Source: Oasisia sp. SBJ-2009 (Eukaryota > Annelida > Polychaeta > Sabellida > Siboglinidae). From it: DNA of 64,000 nucleotides. The position numbers and the translations under genes were made by a program. Every line of letters begins with the position of its first letter. The first letter of the stretch is position 1. Positions 48,080 to 60,602 of this stretch are shown here, piece by piece. Under the pieces are notes generated by a model. The model ran no database searches. It worked only from the letters and a program-made list of their open reading frames with translations, and was not told the origin of the DNA. The stretch covers positions 17,812,055-17,876,054 of the forward strand of contig OZ024854.1 in NCBI GenBank assembly GCA_964017155.1. The letters run 5' to 3'.

Positions 48080-49207
48080 CAGGAATATTTCTGTGAAATT
48101 TATTTTTTGTAATTAAACATTTCACTGATCATTAGCACGTTGATGTCTGTTCAAACAAGTCATACAAAAACTAGCAAATCAACAACATGGGTGGCCTAGA
48201 ATTTCGCCGACATGCATGAGTGAACGTGGGTGGTACCGCGCTAACAGTGCAAGAAAAGGCAAAAAATACCACCTCTTTCACTGAATAATGTATGCGTACC
48301 GTGATCACGTTCGGTGGAGCGGAACAATAACTGACCGCTTTCAACCCCGGCCCGTTGCATGACAAAACTGTCCCGTTGTTAATGCTAGATGACCCCAGGT
48401 GATGGGCCCAGAATGTATGAATTGCTAATTCGTTTCTGCCTCCGATATGGCGCCACCAAACCATCCGATGTCGGTTCACCTAGTATATGTCTGGTCATGT
48501 GACGCCGCAATCTTATTAGGTGTCCACTGTGCTACTGGTCAATATGTCTGGCCTGAGACACCCTGCTCTGTTTATAAACACTGCTTCTAGGGACCGTATA
48601 AAAACATGCTTTTGATCTCACAAGACTCCATCGTAGATTATATTTTTTTGCAGTGTATGAAGTCTTATTAAGTGTACCACTGACATAAATAGGTATGTTA
48701 ATTGTGCACGTTTATTGTGTTATCATGGTGAAATGTTTTTGTCAGAAATAAATCAATGAAAATGAGATAAAAATCATTTATCGAGAAATTTATCGGTCAA
48801 GTTACTGAAGCAGCCCGGTTATGGGCCCATCATATCAGAGCAAAATAAGCCCCCCATCATGTGGCATCCATGGCGGTAATCTGTTTTGGGGCCATTAAGC
48901 CATATTGGCATTATTGAGCCGCTGTTGGGGCTGGTGAGTGTACTTCAGCCAGGTAATCAGATAGGTTCACAGCCACATACATGCTGGTCAGGCCAACTAA
49001 CTCAATCTACACTAGTTCAACTGACCGCTCTCTCATCAGTGTGGTGTGTCCAGTGTGTGGGTCTGACTGGCCCTGGTTGACCTTCTGACACAGTCTGGAG
49101 TACTCTGTCAGGAGTTATGTCAGAGACATCGTTAGCTAATAAGGGAAACTAATTGTAACTTGCATTGTGTCAGTAGGTATTGTAGGAATATGTTGTGCTT
49201 ATTAGAA
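48080..49207. other. Non-coding, CG-containing patch
   Basis: Within the proposed 47907-52830 intron. 48190-48480 is rich in CG and has a minus-strand open frame without splice sites. I see nothing further. Confidence 0.45.
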
Positions 49208-49560
49208 GTTGGCCTGTCAGTCAGTCAGTCAGTGAGTCAGTCAGTGAGTCAGTCAGTGAGTCAGTGAGTCAGTCAGTCAGTGAGTCAGTCAGTCAGTCAG
49301 TCAGTCAGTCAGTCAGTTGGCCAGTCAATCATTCATTCATTCAGTCGGTCAGTCGGTCAGTTAGTCAGTCAGTTGGCCTGTCAGTCAGTCAGTTGGTCAG
49401 TCAGTTAGTCACTGTCAGTCAATCACTCTCAGTCATTCCATCACACTCACTCACTCACTCACTCACTCACTCACTCACTCACTCACTCACTCACTCACTC
49501 ACTCACTCACTCAGTCAGTCACTCAGTCAGTTGCTTAGTCAATTAATCAGTCACTTAATC
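49208..49560. repeat. Compound (CAGT)n then (ACTC)n array
   Basis: CAGT/GAGT units (49210-49320), degenerate CAGT/CATT/GGTC units (49320-49440), then about 17 near-perfect ACTC units (49445-49512) and a decaying CAGT edge. The plus-strand SQSV/THSL frame is repeat-generated. Confidence 0.97.
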
Positions 49561-49569
49561 AGACGGGCG

Positions 49570-52254
49570 GGCAGGCAGTGTGGTGTACAAGGTCACTCAC
49601 AAACTTATAGACATACACACATAAGGACAAACATAGTATGTGCTGCTGTCCTTTTAGACAATCCCAGGTTGAATATTCCCAACATATATTGATATACTTT
49701 ACTTATGCAACCCATGATAACTGAGTATAACATGTTAATATAGTTCACAGAGTGGAGAGCTCTGAAGCCCTACATTCTAGTCTATTCACTTAATGTCACT
49801 TCACCACAAAGCTTTATACCGTACTCTTACACTCAAGTTGTATGGCCTTCATGTTGATATGCATAAGTTGGTCGCGGTTCAGTGGTTGTAATTAGAAATG
49901 CATATCTATAGGCAGTCTTCTGAATGACTGGTAAAAAGGGCCGAAAGAGTAATTACTGTTTGTGTCGCTCATGAAATATTTATAGTATGCTCTCAGGTAA
50001 AAGGTACAGGCAAAGGTGTACATATCTTTGGAGTCAACAAACCACATTATATTGATTATAATCTTATTGGCTGTATGTAGTAAGGTCTGTTCGTGTTACG
50101 AATGCTTAATTAAACAGAACACGAGAATACAAACTCAACTGACATTTCAACTGACATGGACCATACTTATAGAAAACAGGTTTATATGTTATCATAATTA
50201 CATACAAAATGTGTTCTTGTAATATCAAATCAATATCCCATTATCCACTGGTGTTAATCGGTACAGATACAAAATGACCTTTAAGGATCCATCATCAATT
50301 GATTTAGCCTGTCAGCACTTGGGTTCGTTGTCACTCAGATATGTGGAGTCGTTGGGTGTAAGTACTTTATATAACATGCAAGTCGTTTGTAAAAAAAAAC
50401 ATTGGAATGACTGTTTTTTTTAAATGATTGAAAATTATTTATTTAACCATTAATTTGAGTAACTTATGTAAGACTGCAGAAAGGTTTGCTATTTTTTACA
50501 AGTTTCAGTAGATAATAATTTTTGTTTGTTTGTTTGATGGTTTTTTCAAAACTGAATTGGTGTCTGCACAGACACATTAGCATATAATAGAGGGCATTTC
50601 CTGTTAGACAGGTTCAAGGTTCAATATTTTGTAGAATTAGTATAAAAACGAGACAAGCAAACAACGTGGAGTTTTGAAGGAGCTTCTTATAATAATAAAC
50701 AAACTACAAGTGAATATTTTTTAATTACAATACATCTACACTAAGAAAGACTAAAATAAAATATTATCAGAGTACACCTATCAATACACCTCTCTAGTCC
50801 TGCTGAGCTGTTTCAAGGATTGAGTTCGGAGGGTTAACATAAATACCTGGATTTCCTGATGACAGGTGGCCAAGGTTTTGCTAAGCTCTAAGAATATGTA
50901 ATTGATGTTCTGTGTTACCTGTCAGAGTCACTGACCAAGATTAAGTGGCTGCCGACTAAATCCATCCGCCAGTCATGTCGTGTTATCTACAAAGACGCTG
51001 ACTGGTTTAAATAGGGAGACGTAAACGGGGTAGTTTTTACTAGATTTCTCGAGCATGGACGTACATATAATACGGGGGAGAGGAAACGTTTCGCTTGCTT
51101 TGAGCAGTGCCAGATTTCTCCACAGGGTGAGCCGAGTCTTGTCACCAGTGGACTCACATCCGCCGAAGGATTCCGCTACTTGTAAAACCTATCCCATAGA
51201 CGCGATGACTGATGTGTAATAATTGGTCCTGTTGAAGAGGCCAGTTCCTTATCTGAGTGACAACTGACAGCTGTCTGAACAAGGGTTTAGTTTTATGGTT
51301 TCTCATTAACCTAGACATGGTTTCACTTAAGAAATGATGACAGAGAAAATATGTTTCTGAATTATCCTTAGCTTTTGTTACATGTCACCATAATTTATGT
51401 TACCGAAATGTTCCGGTAAGGTATTCCCAAGCCAGATCTAACTTGTCTTCATGACTCTCCAGTTGTGGTCTGCTCACCCCTAACAAATCCCCATTATCCA
51501 GTGTTTTCACAGTTTATCGCAAAATTCTTGTTTATTTTCACTTTCATAGCAACTGTCTGTGTTTCCCCACTTTACCCACTATAAAATCACCCAAGACAAG
51601 CCCTGGCATTGACAGATGTTTCCAGTTGATATTGAAAATATATTTTTGGGAGAAAATATGATTCTCTGTACATAAATTTTCTAAAGCAGTGTATTGATAG
51701 TGTATTCTAAGATGCCTTTAAAGATTATTTTTTAAATAACCACATTAGTCTGTATAATGTTGTCATGGTATAACATTAGTCATGATAGAGTTACTTGAAA
51801 GGTTCATTTAATCGGCCAATTAGCTTCTGTTAATGAAAAGCCAAACTGACAGGTGCGCGAGCATATTTTCAGTTGTTATTAATGTCGTTACCATGACAAC
51901 GTGGTCATCAGTGAGCACAGGACATGGGGTTTCTTGTTATTAGATTACAACCTGGTCCAGTTTGTGGCTACTTTGAACCACTGGACTAGTTCTGTGTCAT
52001 AATCATGTCGCAATCAATAGTTGACATACGTGTGGCTGCAGGCAACCTGATAATCCCATTAAGTTGGATCAAACATAGAATAAGTTGCACCTTGTGTGGA
52101 ACAGATGTGATCTGTCTGTCAGCTTTGTTTGTGTGACAAGGAGGCTAATTTGACTTTGTTTCACATTGCTTGTTTTATTTCATGTCGTGGTAAAGGAAGC
52201 TGCTGTGGGCCGAGTTTGATTACTTTAAATGAAAGGTTGGGAAAGTCAACCAAC
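49570..52254. other. Non-coding stretch
   Basis: AT-rich with homopolymer A and T runs near 50390 and 50540 and a (GTTT)n at 50523. No exon or transposon signature is seen. Confidence 0.55.
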
Positions 52255-52800
52255 TGGGATGAAAGAGGGAGGGAGGTGGTTAAAGGGAAGGAGGGAGAGA
52301 GGGAAGGAGGGAGAGAGTGAGTGAGTGAGGGAGTGAGGGAGTGAGGGAAGAAGGCAGGGAGGGAGAGAGAATAGGAGGGATGGAGAGGATGGGATGGCGG
52401 GAAAGAGGGATGGGGATGGGGAGGGTGAGAGGGAGGGATGGGAAGACAGGGATGGAGAGATAGGGAGGGCGAGAGGGAGGGACTGGAAGAGGGGGGATGG
52501 AGAGGGATGGAGAGATAGGGAGGGTGAGAGGGAGGGACTGGAAGAGGGGGGATTGAGAGGGATGGAGAGATAGGGAGGGTGAGAGGGAGGGATGGGAAGA
52601 GAGGGATGGAGAGATAGGGAGGGTGAGAGGGAGGGATGGGAAGAGAGGGATGGAGAGAGAGGGAGGGCGAGAGGGAGGCACTGGAAGAGGGGGGATGGAG
52701 AGATAGGGAGTGAGGGTGTGATGAGGGAATGACGGAGAGATAGGGAGAGCAAGGGAGGGCAGCAGGGAGGGAGGAGGACATAGAGTGTGTGAGAGAGGGG
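52255..52800 (+). repeat. 545-bp polypurine tract with ~55-65-bp tandem units
   Basis: The plus strand is overwhelmingly A/G (GGGAGGGAUGGAGAG-like, written here in DNA as GGGAGGGATGGAGAG). A longer unit built from GGATGGAGAGATAGGGAGGG, then TGAGAGGGAGGGA(C/T)TGG and AAGAGGGG recurs from about 52430 to 52710. Such tracts can form intramolecular triplex (H-DNA) and G-quadruplexes. The long minus-strand S/P/L-rich frames are by-products. It ends 30 bp before the candidate exon at 52831. Confidence 0.95.
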
Positions 52801-52830
52801 CAACTGGGAGCACGAACACATTTCATTCAG

Positions 52831-52875
52831 CCTCCGAACTTCTTCATCTTCCCACTGGCAGACATGTCACGTCAG
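52831..52875 (+). CDS. Candidate 45-bp exon, phase-compatible with 47813-47906
   Basis: An acceptor CACATTTCATTCAG (ending 52830) and a consensus-like donor CGTCAG|GTGAGG bound 45 bp, open in all three frames. Entered in phase 1 from 47906 it reads A-SELLHLPTGRHVTS and leaves phase 1. In phase 0 it would read PPNFFIFPLADMSRQ. A second acceptor at ACTGGCAG would shorten it to 14 bp. Because all frames are open, phase gives no independent support. Confidence 0.3.
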
Positions 52876-53090
52876 GTGAGGAAACAGTTTTAGAGTAATG
52901 CCCCACACGGCCCGGTGAGTCAGCGGCGCCGAACCAAACGCTGCCTGTAAATAGACATACTTGAGTTTGTTTTTACTCAATCTCTGCTGCCTTTCTCCGG
53001 GCGGGAAATGAGTTTGATCATGACAGATTTAGAAAGTGCCACCATTTGGGAAATTCTTCTCCAGGACTAGTTTTTATTGGTATGTAACAG

Positions 53091-53266
53091 AGAGTGCAGT
53101 GGAGGGATTTGAGATGGATTTTACTTTTAGGAAAGAGTTTGGGAAGAGTGATGGGAAGAGATGGAAAGTAAAATATTCGAGGACCAATATCAAGGTCAAC
53201 CCCACCAATGTGTCTGCTGCAAGACTGGCAGCTGCCTGCCCAAGACGGGTATTTACAACTGAATAG
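53091..53266 (+). CDS. Candidate terminal exon, phase-compatible with 52831-52875
   Basis: The acceptor TTTTTATTGGTATGTAACAG (ending 53090) entered in phase 1 opens 58 codons to a TAG at 53264-53266. The peptide is basic and polar: ESAVEGFEMDFTFRKEFGKS, DGKRWKVKYSRTNIKVNPTN, VSAARLAAACPRRVFTTE. With the two upstream exons it would give a protein of only ~104 residues with an N-terminal membrane helix and a basic lumenal/extracellular part. A weak GTATTT donor would allow continuation. No poly-A signal is obvious close by. Confidence 0.25.
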
Positions 53267-53594
53267 ACCGGTTGAATGTAGAGGTAGCCACCTTGCCACT
53301 ACGTATCTAGCAGCTACAAGTCTAGGTACTCACATTGATTACTATGATCCGCACATTTGCTTGTGAAACAAACAAATTGAAGATGAGCAGCAAGTTATTT
53401 CTGGCCAAAGTCTGCCCTGGACCAGATGGATAAAGGGTTGAGGAACAACAAGTCTAGGTGGCATCATAACAGTGGGAAAGGTGGGACACATCTGGGTAGG
53501 GAGTCTAGGAACAGCCTCATCAGTTACACCTCCCTCTCAAGATTGCCAATAATTGCAGGTCGACATTCAATTAGACCACTCAAGTGTCCAGACT

Positions 53595-53690
53595 GGTGTG
53601 AAATGCAAATATCTGGTGCGGCTGATATGATTAATCAGGCTGGTAATTAAGTACAAATAAGCCGCTCTGCTTAAGACAGGTAAATCAGCC
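53595..53690. promoter_or_regulatory. Cluster of POU-octamer and homeodomain sites (candidate enhancer)
   Basis: A perfect octamer ATGCAAAT sits with GATTAATCAGG, GGTAATTAAG, GTAAATCAG and GGGTAATTCATG within 95 bp. Functional meaning is inferred from motif type and density only. Confidence 0.25.
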
Positions 53691-54798
53691 CGGGTAATTC
53701 ATGTCCGTCTGAGAGTCTGTGATCGAATCAGTTCCGAGCGCACCGCCATCTGGTTTGAAATTGTGAAATTAACAGGGTAGAGTGAACGTTTTCGCTGCGG
53801 AATGGTTTCACTGATGTCGGGTAAATTGGTGCTGTTTGGTCGTCCGTGAAATAGACTCATAAAAGTTTGCATAAATTGTCTGTGATCAGGTCGAGTTTAT
53901 GGTGCTACTGATGATTCCTCAGCAAGGGACAGATGGTCATAAAAGTTATGTAAAGTTACATCAATTATCAGGAATAACAACACTACGGATATGTGTGTGG
54001 TGACGTGGAAATATTAAGTGTGCTTGGGTTTTGCCTCAGTTGTTTAGGCTTGCCTTTTTCAGTTTTACGGTGTGATAAATTTGGCGAAAGTTTCAACAAC
54101 AATGAAGTAAGCTGACCAGAAGACATTCAGCTCTTATGGTGACAGATGTGGGTAGTATTCGTGGTGGCGTTGATCGCTGCACTGGTGATTATATAGTTAT
54201 TGGTTGTCAATGAATGTGGCCACTATGAAATGAATGTGTTTGTAGTTGATGTCGGAGCCTGAGGGCTATGTACATGTTGCGTCTGTCTAAATAATGCTCT
54301 GGAGAAGACCATAAGAAACACAGCATAAAGTGATAAGGTATATTTGTAATGCCAGTGACTTTCCCGGGACCAACTTATATGTATGAAGGCTCATGCCTGC
54401 GGGCAGACTCTTTTAAATACACATTTAGGGCCTGCACCTATAATATTGACATGTTTATAGCCCGGGTAAATTCATGACTACCCCAGGAAGTGACCAGACC
54501 GATAAAATATGTCAGTTCCCATAAGGTGTGGATCTGTGGAAGAGTTGCAGTGACACGCAGTGACAGAGTGTTTATTTAATAAACAGGCTTGTGTCATAAA
54601 GTCAACAGGAACTGTGAGTTATATCACAATAAACGGGAGTGCTTTCTCTCAGAGTGTAAGGACTGCACAGCGCCTGTGGCCTGGTCACAGCAGTTATAAA
54701 GTCAGCAGGAAATGTAAGTTATGTTGCAATATACAGGAGCAACAGGGCCTGTGTTTAACTTTTAGTGACATGAATGAGGATTTATTCTGAAGTCACAG

Positions 54799-56010
54799 GA
54801 TTTATGCGGCCTATGCTGTAGTGACAGGGCTTACGCTATAGTGACACGGTCTACGCTAAAGTGACAGGGCCTATGTTTTAGTGACATGGCCTATGCTGTA
54901 GTTGCAGGGCCTATGTTGTAGTGACATAAGATTGCCACATGTCCCTTAAAATAAAGAATATTCCCTATCGAAGGGGTAAATATTGCATATTTTATAATAG
55001 GAATGGGATTCCGGCCTGTCATTTTTCTATGTGGAAGATAGCCACCCTGTAGTGAAGGACCTATGTTCTAGTGACAGGACCTGTTATAGTGACAGGGCCT
55101 ATGTTATAGTGACAGGGCCTATGTTATAGTGACAGGACCTATGTTATAGTGACAGGACCTTTGTTATAGTGACAGGGCCTATGTTATAGTGACAGGACCT
55201 TTGTTGTAGTGACAGGGCCTATGTTGTAGTGACAGGACCTTTATTATAGTGACAGGGCCTATGTTATAGTGACAGGACCTATGTTATAGTGACAGGACCT
55301 ATGTTATAGTGACAGGACCTTTGTTATAGTGACAGGGCCTATGTTATAGTGACAGGACCTATGTTATAGTGACAGGACCTTTGTTATAGTGACAGGGCCT
55401 ATGTTATAGTGACAGGACCTTTGTTATAGTGACAGGGCCTATGTTATAGTGACAGGACCTTTGTTGTAGTGACAGGGCCTATGTTGTAGTGACAGGACCT
55501 TTATTATAGTGACAGGGCCTATGTTATAGTGACAGGACCTATGTTATAGTGACAGGGCCTATGTTGTAGTGACAGGACCTTTGTTATAGTGACAGGGCCT
55601 ATGTTATAGTGACAGGACCTATGTTATAGTGACAGGACCTATGTTGTAGTGACAGGGCCTATGTTGTAGTGACAGGGCCTATATTGTAGTGACAGGGCCT
55701 ATGTTGTAGTGACAGGGCCTATATTGTAGTGACAGGGCCTATATTGTAGTGACAGGGCCTATGTTGTAGTGACAGGGCCTATGTTGTAGTGACAGGGCCT
55801 ATGTTGTAGTGAAGGGCCTATGGTATAGTGACAGGGCCTATGTTGTAGTGACAGGACCTATGCTATAGTGACAGGGCCTATGTTGTAGTGTCACAGTCTA
55901 TGTTGTAGTGACAGGGCCTATGTTGTAGTGTCGCAGTCTATGTTGTAGTGACAGGGCCTATGTTGTAGTGTCACAGTCTATGTTGTAGTGACAGGGCCTA
56001 TGATGTTGTA
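54799..56010. repeat. 20-bp minisatellite, about 55-60 copies with higher-order structure
   Basis: The unit is ATGTTATAGTGACAGGGCCT. Variants are TTGTT at the start, GTAGT for ATAGT, and GGACCT for GGGCCT. Variants often alternate, giving a 40-bp dimer (GGACCT then GGGCCT). A longer block beginning TTGTTGTAGTGACAGGGCCT and including the rare TTATTATAGT unit recurs 260 bp (13 units) apart, at 55201 and 55461. The left edge (54799-55070) is diverged and broken by unique sequence; the right edge has GTCACAGTCT variants. Confidence 0.98.
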
Positions 56011-59000
56011 GTAACCTCTGTTGTTGACAGACAATCAGCACAGACAGGTTCTGTGTGCTGCCCCCAAGCCCAAGGCACAGGCAGCCTAATAGATTGGGGT
56101 GTTCTGTGTGTGTCTTTATCAGCAAACAGATCAATCCATTGATGGAGGTTATTGATTACTCTGTTGTACATAGATTGTTCAATTAGTCCCCTAATCTGCC
56201 CCAGCAGGGCCGCCCCAGGCCAGGTGGGGTTGAGAACTGGGGTGTGCTCATTTACTATGCCCTTAATGGCTACGCTGGACACTTGCTGTCCATCACAGCC
56301 TCTACCCCCAGGCAGGGTTGTAAACAGGTTCTGGGGGGTATACCACCTGGTCACTCTGACACATGTTTCCCTGAGTCTCTCTGGAGCTGTTCCCTGTTGT
56401 CTTCATGTCCAAGCTTACCCTCTGACCTTCTGACCCTAGAGTACCACCTGCTAGGACCCTGTTTGATGTGTGAGGGCATGAAACATGGGTTTAGGGTTTC
56501 CTACAGGGTTGGATATTTATCATGGTGAACCACATGGAAAGGAAAGGATGACTGTTATGTAATGTAATCCCCTACCCCTTAGGTTATGGCCCTTTTCCGA
56601 ACCACTTTACTCGGGTGTTTTACCTGTACCGAGTGTATGTCTGGGATATTTGAAAAAGCCAATAGACAGTGGTTTAGCCATCCATTAATCCAAATGATTA
56701 TCAACCCTTGTTTTGTAAACACAATTCAATGAAACATCAACCAAAAGAACTCTGCTACACCCATTGGTTTGTGACACAAGTTTAAGTAAACAAAGAAAAC
56801 AATTTATGCAAACTGTTGTGATATTGTGACATAATTACCCAATGGGTGGTAATAAAGTCACCATTACAAAAGTCATGAAAAAAGTCAGTTTTGCATTGGA
56901 AAAAGTCACATGTATAAAAATCATGGACAGAAAGTCACAGGAAATAATGCCACAACATAATTTTATTCAAACTGTCTTTAGAATCGCCGCCAGTCTTTTA
57001 CATTTTCACTGGTAAGTGAACACAATTAAACCATTTTCAATTACCCCCAGTTGAAACACCCCCCCCCCATATATCACTCACCAAATCCTAGCCTTAGGTT
57101 GACGTAAAATACTCATACCATCACAACTGTTTCTTCACTAAGATATTTCCTCTGCAGATTTAATCTGATATGATTTCTCCACCCTCCTGCCCAGTGGCTG
57201 TCCACTCAGTGACCATCTGTTGCACCCTCCCCTCAGCCCCTGTGTGCTGATGGGGAATTTTGATTGTCGCCCTGACAGCTGGTCTGGGAGTTCTCAAGAT
57301 ACAGGGATACAGTGGCCAGTGATGGGGTGTTTACTTAGGGTATGTTAGAATCCATGGTTACTCAATTATGGCTCCTGTTACACATTTGGGCTGCATTAAC
57401 AGAGGTGTCTGGCGGTGGGGGGTGAGCTATTTGGGGTGACAAGTATATCAGGTGGGTCCAGGTGGGGATAATGTGTCAAGGTCATTGTAACCTTGACATG
57501 GTTATGTTTGCCCATGAATTAGAGGCGTTGATGGGAGATTAAGTTGATACATTGACTTAATTATATGTCTTAATAAGCATCGGATTCATTGGTGTTTTAT
57601 GTCAAAAGAGGCTAAGTATAATGTTATACGTGATGACTGATGAGGAATTTTATTATGAACATTCAGTGAATCAGAATATTTATGTTGAATATTGTCAACG
57701 TGTAGATAGACGAGCAATCGAGAAATTATTACACTTTTTATTGTAAAATGATAACGAAAGAATTTTTACGGAATGGTAAAGAATGAAGATAGAACAGTTA
57801 TGAAAAGAGACAATAACAGCAGTTTCTCTCCATCAGTATAAGAAGTTAGCTGCCAGGGTGTTTGATGGTAGCTGGAGGTTCTTGAAATGTAAATATCATT
57901 CCGGATGAACTTTTATGTTTGCCAAATGTATTGGTTTTCCTATAATGTTCAAAGACCTTTTTCTGTAAAAATTACTGGGAAATGCAGCTGCCCATTATGC
58001 TAGAAATGTGTATATTTACTGGATACAGTATAAAACAGAATAACAGTGTCAAGGTTTTTTTTGACTGGGAAGGCTTTAGCCAAGGATTGGTTAAAGAGTT
58101 TTACTGGTTAAAAATATTGTCAAGGGATTGGTTAATGAGTTTTACTGGTTAATAACATCGAGGATTTTAGACTGGTAATGGTTAATGAGTTTACTGATTA
58201 ATGTGCATGGCTGGACTGTTTTGAGCTAGTGATGTTTTATTATTTTATCAATATTATCTCATCTATAGATCTACCTATACATCTACTGGTCCAACACTTG
58301 ATTATTTACCAGATTTTCACAAAACTGTCCATTTAGAAAGACAAAAGAAACAAGCTAGTTGATTCGTGTGTGGCTTCCGTCTATCTATGCAGGGTTAGAC
58401 TGAGGCTGATGTGTAAAGTGATTTAGCGCCCTGGGATGATTGGGGTGTGTTGTTTGTAAACAACCGTTATCATCATAGGCTGAGATGTGGGTCAGGGAAG
58501 ATGGTTCTATGAGCCGGGAAAGTGAAATCTTGGGAGATAAATCCCCCTCCCCCTCCCTGTCCATCCCCCTCCCACTGGACCTGGGGGCTTGATGAGCTCA
58601 TCATTCAGGCAGCTGGGGGCTTCTCCACATTCCATAAATTGCCCTTAATGAGGAACGATTTATGGGCAGCTATTCACCCTCAGGGCTGGGGTTACCTAGG
58701 GCTGAATGGGCAGTTGGGAATGTGGCCATTGATAAACGCATGGAAATGGTTCTGCATGTTCAAGCATGTTATTAACATGAATATCAATCACTCTTGTTAT
58801 TTTTTTTATTTACAAATTCTTGCCTTTTCAATATTCTCATAATATCATTTTACACAAAATTATCATTAGTTTTGTATTCCTTTTTATTCTTCTTTCGATT
58901 TTATAAATATTTTTACCTTCTCAATACGATCACAATCTTCTTTTCAAAACATTCTTCTTAGTCTTGTTTTCATTTTTATTCTGCTTTTGATTTTATTTGT

Positions 59001-59390
59001 CACTCTATTTTATTCACCAATCATCTCTCTGTCTCATTCTTCTTCTTTTTCATTGTCATTCCTTTTCCATCTGTCAACAGAACTTCTTTGCCTTATTTTT
59101 TAAGCATCGACTACTTGTATTGTCTTTCATCTGAAATCAAAAGTTACTTAATTTATATATAAAACATAATAATGCATATAGTCTCCTGTAAAGACGGATA
59201 GAAAAGATTGTAGATGCCTTTTGGTCATTCTGATACATGGAGTGTAAAACTACATGAAGTATGATCAACTACAATTGTTCACAGATAACTCTCGAAAACA
59301 CACACTTTTGAAACATTAATATCATGGGTACGCAAAAATCCTTAAACAGTATTTGTCTTAATTGTCAAATAAAACTACAATATGTCTTGA
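56011..59390. other. Non-coding stretch
   Basis: 56040-56440 has open frames on both strands, and 58510-58750 is a GC-richer block without splice sites. A C10 run lies near 57060 and a T/C-rich stretch at 58800-59100. No family is recognised. Confidence 0.5.
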
Positions 59391-59395
59391 ATGGC

Positions 59396-59800
59396 AACAG
59401 TGATTTGATTGCACATAAGGTACAAGACCATCAGACACAGACTGTCTATCAGTGTGGATCAGTGAATGGTGTACCAGTGATTGCTCATAGGGTACAAGAC
59501 CATCAGACACAGTCCGTCTGTCAGTGTGGATCAGTGAATGGTGTACCAGTGATTGCACATAAGGTACAAGACCATCAGACACAGTCTCTCTACCAGTGTG
59601 GATCAGTGAATGGTGTACCAGTGATTGTTCATAAGGTACAAGACCACCAGACACAGTCTGTCTACCAGTGTGGATCAGTGAATGGTGTACCAGTGATTGC
59701 TCATAAGGTACAATGCAACCAGACACAGTCTGTCTGTCAGTGTGGATCAGTGAATGGTGTACCAGTGATTGTTCATAAGGTACAAGGCTAGCAACCACAG
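59396..59800. repeat. 72-bp tandem repeat, about 5.6 copies, open on both strands
   Basis: TACAAG-anchored units start at 59421, 59493, 59565, 59637, 59709 and 59781, exactly 72 bp apart. As 72 is 24 codons, the plus strand reads a repeated HKVQDHQTQSVYQCGSVNGV plus PVIA. The minus strand reads a repeated VPYEQSLVHHSLIHT-type unit. The plus frame opens at an ATG at 59324 (155 codons). No splice site or homologous domain supports translation, and a non-coding minisatellite is the default. A secreted repeat protein is the alternative. Confidence 0.9.
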
Positions 59801-60504
59801 TTCATCTGTCAGTGTGGATCTGTGTTATGTAAAGATTTGTCTGAGGTCATAGGTTCCTGCCTGTGATTCCTGTCTGTGTCCTGACTGGCTGCCTTCCTCA
59901 CCTGTCCCAGTGCCTTCCATCCCCACTTCCTCCCCTCCCCAGAAAGGATCCTCCCCATAGCACCTCTGACATCTTGCTGCAAGGCTGATGGAGAGATACA
60001 AGAGACCAGTTCCTCTCATATCAGTGTTTGTCTCTGGCAAAGATGGAGGGAGATAACTGGCCATAGTGTCCATGACTGAACCCCTTCACCTGTCCTGGTT
60101 CATTCACTTATGTTGTCAACCCTAGGGTAGATAACACAGGGCGATGAGAGATGTAATTGTTGGTTGGACAGGGTTAATTGGGCCCATTAAGACCCATGAT
60201 TGTTGGACCTATCTTGAGTTGTTTTATTATCAGTCAGTTTGGCTCAGTTATCAGATCTGTTGAAATCAGGTCTTTTGTGGGGGCAGGGGTGAATTGTTTG
60301 GATACAGAATATGGATTCCTGTGAGAATGTTTGTGTTAGTGAATTCATTTACTACTTTAATCAATAGGTGAATAGAACACCAGGTTCAGTTAGGCAGTAG
60401 AGCAGTGAACTGTCAGAAGACATGTCATTCAGATAGTTTTGAGACACATCTTGTCACCCCCACATCGCCTCGGTTGCCTGAGCTTTATAAATATATTTTA
60501 CCAG

Positions 60505-60602
60505 ATGTTAATATGACTGCACTAATGGAAGCAATTAAAAGGATGAACAGCTTTCATGCAATAAATCCAGCATGGCTGAATGCTTCAATAGACATTCTGT
60601 AA
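60505..60602 (+). CDS. Candidate terminal exon, 98 bp
   Basis: The acceptor TTTATAAATATATTTTACCAG (ending 60504), entered in phase 1, opens 32 residues to a TAA at 60600-60602: xVNMTALMEAIKRMNSFHAI then NPAWLNASIDIL. It has two N-glycosylation sequons (NMT, NAS). The same frame is open upstream to 60405, so a longer exon is possible. No poly-A signal is evident within 100 bp. Confidence 0.25.

Noticed and set aside
49195..49692. 165-codon SVSE/THSL frame
   Set aside because: CAGT and ACTC repeats.
52161..52826. 221-codon S/P/L-rich minus-strand frame
   Set aside because: Complement of the polypurine tract; open in all three frames with no complexity.
54799..56010. CRISPR-like regular repeats
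   Set aside because: Units are contiguous with no spacers. The same applies to the 31-, 42- and 72-bp arrays, and the genome is eukaryotic.
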